5,503 nt of DNA from Candidatus Zixiibacteriota bacterium (GTDB lineage: Bacteria > Zixibacteria > MSB-5A5 > GN15 > FEB-12), in the NCBI GenBank assembly GCA_030619345.1, contig JAUXBO010000184.1, forward strand, positions 1 through 5,503. Reading direction: 5' to 3'. Of the stretch, positions 1 to 5,340 are shown in pieces. The stretch's first letter is position 1, and each line of letters opens with the position of its first letter. Both the position numbers and the translations under genes were made by a program. A model generated the notes under the pieces. That model was not told the origin of the DNA. It saw only the letters and a list, made by a program, of their open reading frames with translations, and made no database searches.

Positions 1-282
1 AAAGGTCTTTCGGTTCTCACTGAGGTTTTTGCCAAAGGCAAGATGAGTGAAATCAAAACCGAAATGGAGTTTATCAATCTGGCCATCGAAGCAGAACTGG
101 CCGCCAGCAAATACTACCAGGGACAGCGTGAGCTGATTGATGATCCAGTCTTCCAGAAGATATTCGATCAACTCGCTGACGAAGAACATCATCATTTTGA
201 ACTGCTTCAGGCCGAGAAGGATGCCCTCAGTGGAAATTACAGTTGGTTCGGATTTGGCGACACTTCGCCAATGGAGCATTAA
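1..282 (+). CDS. Ferritin-like / rubrerythrin-family di-iron protein, C-terminal part (5' truncated by window edge)
   Basis: The frame is open from base 1 to the TAA at 280-282, giving 93 visible residues. A Met codon at 43 exists, but the reading continues upstream of it in protein-like sequence. A product starting there would lack half of a ferritin-like four-helix bundle, so I treat the gene as cut by the window edge. Visible are the last two helices: one with AIEAELAASKYY (Glu30/Glu32 of the visible part) and one with ADEEHHHFELL, where Glu62 and His65 form the ExxH pair that binds iron in this fold. A short tail ending in DTSPMEH follows. Rubrerythrin-family proteins reduce hydrogen peroxide in the cytoplasm at a di-iron site. 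No rubredoxin domain is attached; a separate one is encoded 48 nt downstream in the same frame. The family call is firm, but peroxidase activity is inferred. Confidence 0.8.
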   Translation, partial: KGLSVLTEVFAKGKMSEIKTEMEFINLAIEAELAASKYYQGQRELIDDPVFQKIFDQLADEEHHHFELLQAEKDALSGNYSWFGFGDTSPMEH

Positions 283-318
283 ACCAATAAACTGAACTGT
301 ATGTGATTGCTATCTGGT

Positions 319-325
319 GGGAGGA
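319..325 (+). promoter_or_regulatory. Strong Shine-Dalgarno site of the small rubredoxin-like gene
   Basis: GGGAGGA lies 5 nt before the ATG at 331. It is the best ribosome binding site in cluster 1. It supports independent translation of the 39-residue protein and argues against the domain being a dead remnant of the upstream gene. Confidence 0.75.
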
Positions 326-330
326 ATGTT

Positions 331-450
331 ATGCAATGGGAATGCAAGGTTTGTGGCTATGTTCACGACGGCGATGAGCCGCCACATATCTGTCTGCTTT
401 GCGGAGTGCCTGTCAGCAAGTTTGAAGAGTGGCAAGAAAATGAATCTTGA
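331..450 (+). CDS. Small stand-alone rubredoxin-like protein (rubrerythrin C-terminal type), 39 aa
   Basis: The ATG at 331 and the TGA at 448-450 enclose 39 codons. The protein starts MQWECKVCGYVHDG and has two Cys pairs, C5-x2-C8 and C21-x2-C24, separated by 12 residues. Classical rubredoxins have about 29 residues between the pairs and are about 50 residues long. The short spacing and the CGY-x3-G-x3-P pattern match the rubredoxin-like domain normally fused to the C-terminus of rubrerythrins. The four cysteines should hold one iron (or zinc) ion, with iron passing single electrons. The second pair is CLLC, where a proline (CPxC) is more usual. The gene sits between the ferritin-like protein and a peroxiredoxin, 20 nt before the latter. 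A role as electron donor to either is inference; a structural zinc ribbon is the main alternative. Confidence 0.85.
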   Translation: MQWECKVCGYVHDGDEPPHICLLCGVPVSKFEEWQENES

Positions 451-470
451 GACGGCTTTTGTAACACGGG

Positions 471-977
471 ATGAAAAATCAAATGTCTGAACAAGTACCT
501 TTAGTCAAACTCGTGGTTGGTGACCGAGCTCCGGACTTTACTTTACTGTCCCACAATGAAGGGGAACTCAATCTGGCGTGGTATCAGGGACGGAAGAATG
601 TCCTGCTTGCTTTCTATCCCGGTGATTGGACCCCCGTCTGCACGGTGCAGATCCCCGGTTATCAGGCCGAAATTGAGCGCTTTGAGGAGATGGACTGCCA
701 GGTAATGGCGCTGTCGGTGGATTCCGTGCCCTGCCATCGCGCGTGGGCACGATCAATGGGCTCTTTTTCATATCCCCTGATGGCGGATTTCTATCCGCAC
801 GGTGAGGTTGCCGAAAGATATGGTGTATTCAACAAGCGCGGATACGCAGAACGAGCTGTGTTCCTGATCGACAAGAAGGGGATTATACGTTATATCGAGC
901 ACCCCCATATTGATACTCTCCCTGATCAGGAGGAACTTTTCAGGCAGTTAGCGCATTTGAATAAGCAATCGGTCTGA
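471..977 (+). CDS. Peroxiredoxin, AhpE-like (AhpC/TSA family)
   Basis: This 168-residue thioredoxin-fold peroxidase reduces hydrogen peroxide or organic peroxides in the cytoplasm. The conserved start of the domain is GDRAPDFTL (17-25). The active-site loop is FYPGDWTPVC (48-57), which fits PxxxTxxC with Pro50, Thr54 and peroxidatic Cys57. Arg127 in the AERAVFLID stretch is the expected active-site arginine. The segment ADFYPHGEVAERYGVFN resembles mycobacterial AhpE. There is no C-terminal resolving cysteine, but Cys88 (SVDSVPCHRAW) lies 31 residues after Cys57, near where Tpx and some PrxQ proteins carry a resolving cysteine; Cys76 is a third. The start is uncertain: ATG at 471, or ATG at 483 which lacks four poorly conserved residues; neither has a strong Shine-Dalgarno site. 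The gene lies between the rubredoxin-like gene and a flavin reductase 16 nt downstream, so these may recycle it. Confidence 0.9.
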   Translation: MKNQMSEQVPLVKLVVGDRAPDFTLLSHNEGELNLAWYQGRKNVLLAFYPGDWTPVCTVQIPGYQAEIERFEEMDCQVMALSVDSVPCHRAWARSMGSFSYPLMADFYPHGEVAERYGVFNKRGYAERAVFLIDKKGIIRYIEHPHIDTLPDQEELFRQLAHLNKQSV

Positions 978-993
978 TCGAAGCTGATAAACA

Positions 994-2052
994 ATGAGCG
1001 ACAACGGCCAAAATAATCAATCCGAAGTTGTTGACATAACTTTTGTGGGTGCCGGACCGGTCGCTCTCTATGGAATGTACTATGCCGGTTTGAGGATGAT
1101 GTCAGTGAAAGCTATCGACATGCTGGGTGATGTCGGCGGTGGGCTGATGGCCCTCTACCCGGAAAAATATATTTATGATGTGGCCGGATTTCCAAAAGTA
1201 CTGGCCAAAGACCTGGTTAGATTCCTCAAAGAACAGGCAACTCAATATCCGCATACCTTCGCTCTGGGTGAGAAAGTTATAGAGCTACAGAGTACTGACG
1301 ACGATCTTATCAAACTAACGACGGATAAACAGGAACATCTTTCGCGCTCGGTCGTAATCTGCGCCGGACTTGGGGCCTATGTTCCCAAAAAACTCGATGT
1401 CCCCAACCTTGAAGAGCTTGAAGGAAGAGGCGTTTACTACTTCTGTCGCCGACTCGAAGATTTCCGTGACAAAAACATTCTCGTGGTGGGGGGAGGCGAT
1501 GCCGCCTTCGACTATTCCATGATGCTTGGGCCGATCGCGCACTCGGTGACCCATATTCACCGCAATGATTTTTTTGCCGCCCATGAGGATTCGGTGCTAA
1601 AAGTAAAGAACTCCGATACGCGGTTGCTTTTTCCGTTCTGGGAACTGAAACGTCTTGAAGGTGACGACTGGGTTGATCATGCGACAATAGTCAATAGCCA
1701 GTCGGGCGAGGAAGAGCGTCTTAACGTTGATGCGGTCGTGTTGAATATTGGATTCCTTACCAATCTGGGACCGATAGCGGACTGGGGGCTGAATATCGAG
1801 AAAAATTCTATCGCAGTCGACTCCCGAATGCGTACAAATATTGAAGGGATTTTTGCCGCCGGAGATATCATTACCTATGACGGTAAACTGAAATTGATAT
1901 CTACCGGATGTGGCGAAGTTGCGATTGCGGTCAACAACGCCAAGAACTTCATTGATCCCAAAGCCAAGGTGTCGCCGGGACACTCGACCGACAAGCATGA
2001 GATGGTCCAGCGCAAGCTGGCCAGAAAAAAACGAGAAGAGGACAAGAAGTAA
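994..2052 (+). CDS. Thioredoxin-reductase-like ferredoxin/flavodoxin--NAD(P) reductase (type 2, YumC-like)
   Basis: This 352-residue flavoprotein transfers electrons between NAD(P)H and a small carrier such as ferredoxin, flavodoxin or rubredoxin. The FAD-binding Rossmann motif is VGAGPVALYG (18-27), the nucleotide-binding motif is GGGDAAFD (166-173), and the second FAD motif is AAGD (288-291). The stretches LGPIADWGLNIEKNSI, TNIEGIFAAGD and VNNAKNFIDPKAKV followed by HST agree closely with Bacillus YumC-type enzymes as I remember them. The CxxC pair of true thioredoxin reductases is absent: the matching place reads YYFCRRLEDF with one cysteine (Cys151), so it cannot reduce thioredoxin in the usual way. 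The motif that usually reads HRRDxFRAH is HRNDFFAAH here (189-197), so two arginines that contact the NADPH phosphate are missing. The end is a charged Lys/Arg/Glu tail (about 335-352). The gene lies 16 nt after the peroxiredoxin and 3 nt before nadA. The carrier partner is not shown by the sequence. Confidence 0.88.
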   Translation: MSDNGQNNQSEVVDITFVGAGPVALYGMYYAGLRMMSVKAIDMLGDVGGGLMALYPEKYIYDVAGFPKVLAKDLVRFLKEQATQYPHTFALGEKVIELQSTDDDLIKLTTDKQEHLSRSVVICAGLGAYVPKKLDVPNLEELEGRGVYYFCRRLEDFRDKNILVVGGGDAAFDYSMMLGPIAHSVTHIHRNDFFAAHEDSVLKVKNSDTRLLFPFWELKRLEGDDWVDHATIVNSQSGEEERLNVDAVVLNIGFLTNLGPIADWGLNIEKNSIAVDSRMRTNIEGIFAAGDIITYDGKLKLISTGCGEVAIAVNNAKNFIDPKAKVSPGHSTDKHEMVQRKLARKKREEDKK

Positions 2053-2055
2053 ACG

Positions 2056-3135
2056 ATGTATTTTTCACTCCCGACAGAATACCGGGAAGCTGGTATCGAC
2101 GAGCTGAAAGAGCGAATCGCTGATGCCAGGACTCGGCTGGGGACGCGACTGTGTATCCTGACTCATCATTATCAGCGAATGGAGATTGTCGAGTTTGGCG
2201 ATCATGTCGGCGACAGTTACGGGCTATCGAAGATTGCTGCCGAGCAGAAAAATGTGGAGTATATTGTATTCTGTGGCGTTCACTTCATGGCCGAAGCCGC
2301 TGATATTCTATCTGACCCATCAAAAAAAGTATATCTGCCTAATCCTCTGGCTGGTTGTCCGATGGCTGACATGGCTGAAATGTCCGACGTACTCTCGGCA
2401 TGGGATTACCTCGGGCAATTCGGCGGCGTTGAGCACATAACGCCGATATCGTACATGAATACAACTGCCGGACTAAAGGCCTTTACCGGTCGCAACGGTG
2501 GTCTCATCTGCACATCGTCTAATGCTGCCGCTGCTCTCAAGTGGGCCTTTGATCAGCGTGAGAAGATTTTCTTTTTTCCGGATCAGCATCTGGGACGCAA
2601 TACCGCTCTTAAGTATGGTATTAAACCGGAAGAAATTGCCCTCTGGGATTATTCACGGGACGACGGTGGCCTTTCCTCAGAACAATTGGAGCAAGCACGC
2701 ATCATCCTCTGGAAAGGACATTGTCATGTTCACACAAACTTCACCGCCGGACAGGTGGCCGAAGTCAGGAGCGAACATCCCGACGTGAAAATAGTGGTTC
2801 ATCCGGAGTGTCCTAACGAAGTAGTTGAGTTGGCCGACGCATCAGGTTCAACGAGATTCATTGTAGATTATTGTCAAAATGCTCCGTCCGGCTCAACGAT
2901 AGCCATAGGAACTGAAATAAATCTGATCAATCGGATGGCTAAAACCTACCCTGACAAAACCATCTTCGAACTCTCGGGTAATATCTGTCCCGTCTGTGCC
3001 AACATGTACCGTACAACGCTTAACGACCTGGCCTTCACGCTTGAGAATCTGGAGCAGATAAAACCGATAAAAGTAGTCGATCCGACTCGCTCCGAGGCGC
3101 TTCTCGCACTAGAGAAAATGCTTGAGATTCATTGA
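2056..3135 (+). CDS. nadA: Quinolinate synthase (type 3 NadA)
   Basis: NadA condenses iminoaspartate with dihydroxyacetone phosphate to quinolinate, the committed step of de novo NAD synthesis, using one 4Fe-4S cluster bound by three cysteines. The 359-residue length and the stretches YIVFCGVHFMAEAADIL, GCPMADMA, DQHLGRNTA, ILWKGHC, HPECPNEVVELA and IGTEINLI match the long form typified by Bacillus NadA. The expected cluster ligands are Cys101 (GCPMAD), Cys223 (GHCHVH) and a cysteine of NICPVCANM; by alignment from memory this is Cys314, with Cys311 the alternative. The start ATG lies 3 nt after the reductase stop, which suggests translational coupling. A purine-rich stretch near 2038-2049 may serve as ribosome binding site. 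Neither nadB (aspartate oxidase) nor nadC is in the window. It is the last gene of the first cluster; an AT-rich gap follows. Confidence 0.96.
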   Translation: MYFSLPTEYREAGIDELKERIADARTRLGTRLCILTHHYQRMEIVEFGDHVGDSYGLSKIAAEQKNVEYIVFCGVHFMAEAADILSDPSKKVYLPNPLAGCPMADMAEMSDVLSAWDYLGQFGGVEHITPISYMNTTAGLKAFTGRNGGLICTSSNAAAALKWAFDQREKIFFFPDQHLGRNTALKYGIKPEEIALWDYSRDDGGLSSEQLEQARIILWKGHCHVHTNFTAGQVAEVRSEHPDVKIVVHPECPNEVVELADASGSTRFIVDYCQNAPSGSTIAIGTEINLINRMAKTYPDKTIFELSGNICPVCANMYRTTLNDLAFTLENLEQIKPIKVVDPTRSEALLALEKMLEIH

Positions 3136-3157
3136 GTTAGCCCCCTGGGCAATGAAC

Positions 3158-3187
3158 TTGACTTCGATCCTAAATATTGCTTATATT
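3158..3187 (+). promoter_or_regulatory. Putative sigma70-type promoter for the E2-lipB-SDR cluster
   Basis: TTGACT (3158-3163, 5 of 6 to the -35 consensus) is followed after 18 bp by TATATT (3182-3187, 5 of 6 to the -10 consensus). Transcription would start near 3194-3196 and give a leader of about 75 nt before the ATG at 3272. It sits in the only large gap in the window, which is also clearly AT-rich. The call rests on consensus matching alone, and the promoter rules of this organism are unknown. Confidence 0.5.
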
Positions 3188-3210
3188 GATCCATAAATTA
3201 TTTATGTCAA
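3186..3210. repeat. Interrupted inverted repeat over the predicted transcription start
   Basis: The arms are TTGA(3186-3189)...CATAAA(3192-3197) and TTTATG(3201-3206)TCAA(3207-3210). All ten positions pair, around a TTA centre, with an unpaired TC at 3190-3191 on the left side. The left edge overlaps the last bases of the putative -10 element. It could be a repressor operator or a weak AT-rich hairpin at the 5' end of the mRNA. It has no GC-rich stem and no T-run, so it is not a terminator. Confidence 0.45.
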
Positions 3211-3216
3211 ACTGTT

Positions 3217-3257
3217 TTGAGATAACATATCGTTGAGACAAATTCATTTGAGACAAA
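3217..3257 (+). repeat. Three direct repeats of TTGAGAyAA in the E2 leader
   Basis: TTGAGATAA is at 3217-3225, TTGAGACAAA at 3233-3242 and TTGAGACAAA again at 3248-3257. The last two are identical over 10 bases, and the start-to-start spacings are 16 and 15 bp. They lie between the putative promoter and the ribosome binding site. Regularly spaced direct repeats can be protein binding sites, but slippage or chance in an AT-rich gap is also possible. Confidence 0.5.
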
Positions 3258-3261
3258 AGGA
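3255..3261 (+). promoter_or_regulatory. Ribosome binding site of the E2 gene
   Basis: AAAAGGA ends 10 nt before the ATG at 3272. A second AGGA (3267-3270) is only 1 nt from the ATG, too close to act, so the upstream copy is preferred. Confidence 0.5.
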
Positions 3262-3271
3262 TATATAGGAT

Positions 3272-4633
3272 ATGGCCATTGATGTGCTGGTCCCACAGAT
3301 GGGTGAATCGGTTCTGGAAGGAACAATTCTTGAATGGAAAGTTAAGGTCGGCGATAAGGTGAAACTGAATCAGCCTTTGGTTGAACTGATGACCGACAAG
3401 GTGAATATCGAAATTCCGGCTGAAGGCGAAGGAGTGATTACTTCGCTTCTGGCCAAAGAGGGGGATGTTGTCCCGGTCGGAACCAGGATTGCAATAATTG
3501 ATGACGGTTCCGGTGATGCCTTCAAGCCCGAAAAGCCGGATGCAAAACCGGCAAGCGCACCATCGGCAGCCAAATCTGCTCCCGCACTGCAACCTGCTTC
3601 ACTGCCAAAATCCGAGGTTAGGGCGACGGCCGATATCGGCAAAGGAATAATGTCACCCAAGGTGCGGATGTTGATTCGTCAGTATTCGCTTGATCCCGGT
3701 ACCATTGCTCCTACCGGAAAACAGGGGAGAGTGACTGTTGAAGATGTGATGCGGACTGTCGAAGGTCGGTCGTCTTCGGCAGGATTCACAACCGGACCAA
3801 TTCCTGCTCCGGCCATGCCACAATTATCGACCATTACGCCGACAGCAGCAGCTGGTACGGCGGCTCCCGCGGTAGAAATTGGCCCGAAATATAAAGTCGA
3901 AATTCCTGTCTTTGAGCCTCTTCCGGCCAATCTGAGAGAACGTCGCGAGCCTGTTGCCGGGGTGCGTAAGATAATCTCGGACCACATGGTCAAATCAGCC
4001 TTTACTGCTCCGCATGTGACCACTTTTGAAGAAGTAGACTTGACGGAATTGACTCTCTATCGCAACAGCATCAAGCAGCAATTCCGAGCTGACTATGGCG
4101 CCAATATCACCTACCTTCCGTTTATCTGTAAGGCGGTTACGACCGCTTTGAAAGAGTATCCACAGATCAACGCCTCGATGACCGAATCCGAGATAATCTA
4201 CAAGAATTACTACAACATTGGGATCGCCGTTGGTCGTGAAGATGGTCTCATCGTCCCGGTGCTCAAGGATGCTGACAAAAAGTCGATTATCGAACTGGCT
4301 GTGGAAATGGCTGATTTAAGTGATCGGGCGCGAAGTAATAAACTTGTCCCCGATGATGTCTCGGGTGGGACTTTCTCACTTACCAACGCTGGTATGTTTG
4401 GTGCTACCGGATCGACCCCGATTATCAATCAGCCGCAGTCGGCAATTCTTGGTATCCATGCCATCCAGAAGAAACCCTGGGTGGTTGATGGAGAAATCGT
4501 GATACGGGATATCTGCAATTTTGGAATGTCATTTGATCATCGGCTGATCGACGGCCATGCCGCCGTCCAATTCCTGCACCGGGTGCATGAATACCTGGCC
4601 GGTCCAAAAAAGCTGCTCCTCTTTTTGCGCTAG
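3272..4633 (+). CDS. Dihydrolipoamide acyltransferase, E2 subunit of a 2-oxoacid dehydrogenase complex
   Basis: E2 forms the core of a pyruvate, branched-chain or 2-oxoglutarate dehydrogenase complex and passes the acyl group from lipoamide to CoA. The 453 residues show three parts. An N-terminal lipoyl domain (about 2-77) has MTDKVN with Lys43 as the lipoylation site. A peripheral subunit-binding domain (about 125-160; SPKVRMLIRQY, GRVTVEDV) binds E1 or E3. The catalytic domain (about 225-453) has GGTFSLTNAGMFG and SFDHRLIDGHAA, in which His423 and Asp427 are the expected active-site residues of DHRxxDG. Two Ala/Pro/Ser-rich flexible linkers (about 84-116 and 165-205) join them, and there is only one lipoyl domain. 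E1 and E3 genes are not in the window, so the substrate cannot be fixed; the lipoyl motif looks closer to branched-chain or mixed-substrate types. It is the first gene of cluster 2, with lipB 5 nt downstream. Confidence 0.95.
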   Translation: MAIDVLVPQMGESVLEGTILEWKVKVGDKVKLNQPLVELMTDKVNIEIPAEGEGVITSLLAKEGDVVPVGTRIAIIDDGSGDAFKPEKPDAKPASAPSAAKSAPALQPASLPKSEVRATADIGKGIMSPKVRMLIRQYSLDPGTIAPTGKQGRVTVEDVMRTVEGRSSSAGFTTGPIPAPAMPQLSTITPTAAAGTAAPAVEIGPKYKVEIPVFEPLPANLRERREPVAGVRKIISDHMVKSAFTAPHVTTFEEVDLTELTLYRNSIKQQFRADYGANITYLPFICKAVTTALKEYPQINASMTESEIIYKNYYNIGIAVGREDGLIVPVLKDADKKSIIELAVEMADLSDRARSNKLVPDDVSGGTFSLTNAGMFGATGSTPIINQPQSAILGIHAIQKKPWVVDGEIVIRDICNFGMSFDHRLIDGHAAVQFLHRVHEYLAGPKKLLLFLR

Positions 4634-4638
4634 AGTAA

Positions 4639-5340
4639 ATGAGCGCTATGTCCGAAAGAGGGTGCGGCTGGGTAATCCAGTTAGGCCGAGTTGGCTATGA
4701 CAAAGCAATGCGGTGGCAGCACGGACTGGTGCGGATGCGTAAAGATGGGATGGCCCGCGATACCATCATCATGCTGGAGCATCCGGAGACGATCACGGTC
4801 GGGCGCGACGGCCACGAGGAAAATTACGACAAGCTGAAGATCACGCCGCACTTTGTTGAGCGGGGTGGCGATGTCACCTATCACGGACCCGGACAACTGG
4901 TCGTCTATTATATTTTCAATCTGACTCGTCGAGGAAGAGATTTGCATCTTTTTATGGAGCAAGTTCAGGATGGTATAGCTTATGCCCTGAGAGAATTGGG
5001 GCTTGAAGCCACCAAAGGTGATGAGCATACCGGCATTTGGGTAAGCAAAAACAAAATTGCCTCAATAGGGATAGCCGTCAAAAACTGGATTACCTATCAT
5101 GGCGCGGCTATCAATCTAAATACCGAACTCGATAAATTCCAGACGATCAATCCGTGCGGATTGGATTCTTCGACCATGACTTCAGCCGAAAAACTGCTTG
5201 GGGAAAAAGTTGATATAGATTCGTTTAGGACCTTACTTTGTAGTAGGTATAATGAGATATTTGAGACCGACTTTTACTCAGTCTCGCTCGATGAACTTGC
5301 CGAAGATATCGAGTCACAGGCTGGAGGATATACGATCTGA
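4639..5340 (+). CDS. lipB: Octanoyl-[ACP]:protein N-octanoyltransferase LipB
   Basis: LipB moves octanoyl from acyl carrier protein to the lipoyl-domain lysine; LipA then inserts sulfur to make lipoate. The 233-residue length is normal. The signature RGGDVTYHGPGQLV is at 75-88. KIASIG gives catalytic Lys139, HGAAINLN is at 154-161 and NPCG gives catalytic Cys173, so both members of the Cys/Lys dyad are present. The start follows the E2 stop by 5 nt. The start could be ATG 4639 or ATG 4648, and neither has a clear Shine-Dalgarno site, which suggests coupling to E2 translation. The neighbouring E2 is a direct substrate type, so the pairing is functionally coherent. lipA is not in the window. 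The TGA stop overlaps the next ATG by one base. Confidence 0.96.
   Translation: MSAMSERGCGWVIQLGRVGYDKAMRWQHGLVRMRKDGMARDTIIMLEHPETITVGRDGHEENYDKLKITPHFVERGGDVTYHGPGQLVVYYIFNLTRRGRDLHLFMEQVQDGIAYALRELGLEATKGDEHTGIWVSKNKIASIGIAVKNWITYHGAAINLNTELDKFQTINPCGLDSSTMTSAEKLLGEKVDIDSFRTLLCSRYNEIFETDFYSVSLDELAEDIESQAGGYTI
5323..5327 (+). promoter_or_regulatory. Possible ribosome binding site of the SDR gene, inside lipB
   Basis: GGAGG lies 12 nt before the overlapping ATG at 5340, a rather long distance. A competing GGGAAGG (5364-5370) lies 5 nt before the ATG at 5376. The two sites leave the SDR start undecided. Confidence 0.4.

Noticed and set aside
43..282. Complete 79-residue ferritin-like protein starting at ATG 43
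   Set aside because: An AAAGG lies 4 nt upstream, so it is not impossible. However, the frame is open to base 1 and the product would have only half of the four-helix iron-binding bundle, so truncation by the window edge is the simpler reading.
1310..1998. Minus-strand open frames of 125 and 133 codons inside the reductase gene
   Set aside because: They lie opposite the conserved nucleotide-binding and FAD motifs of the reductase, and their translations look random.
994..2052. Thioredoxin reductase (TrxB) as the name of the flavoprotein
   Set aside because: The redox-active CxxC is missing, with a single Cys151 in the region, and the C-terminal sequence follows the YumC-type reductases.
3140..3150. 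GCCC-CCT-GGGC mini-hairpin just after nadA, as a possible terminator
   Set aside because: The stem is only 4 bp and no run of T follows it, so it does not look like an intrinsic terminator. Where cluster 1 transcription ends is not visible.
3170..3592. 140-codon open frame on the minus strand across the gap and the start of the E2 gene
   Set aside because: It overlaps the lipoyl domain, which is unmistakable on the + strand, and its translation shows no recognisable domain. It is a shadow frame.
3679..4023. Minus-strand open frame of 114 codons opposite the E2 linker
   Set aside because: The Ala/Pro-rich linker gives long stop-free frames on the other strand. There is no domain and no supporting ribosome site.
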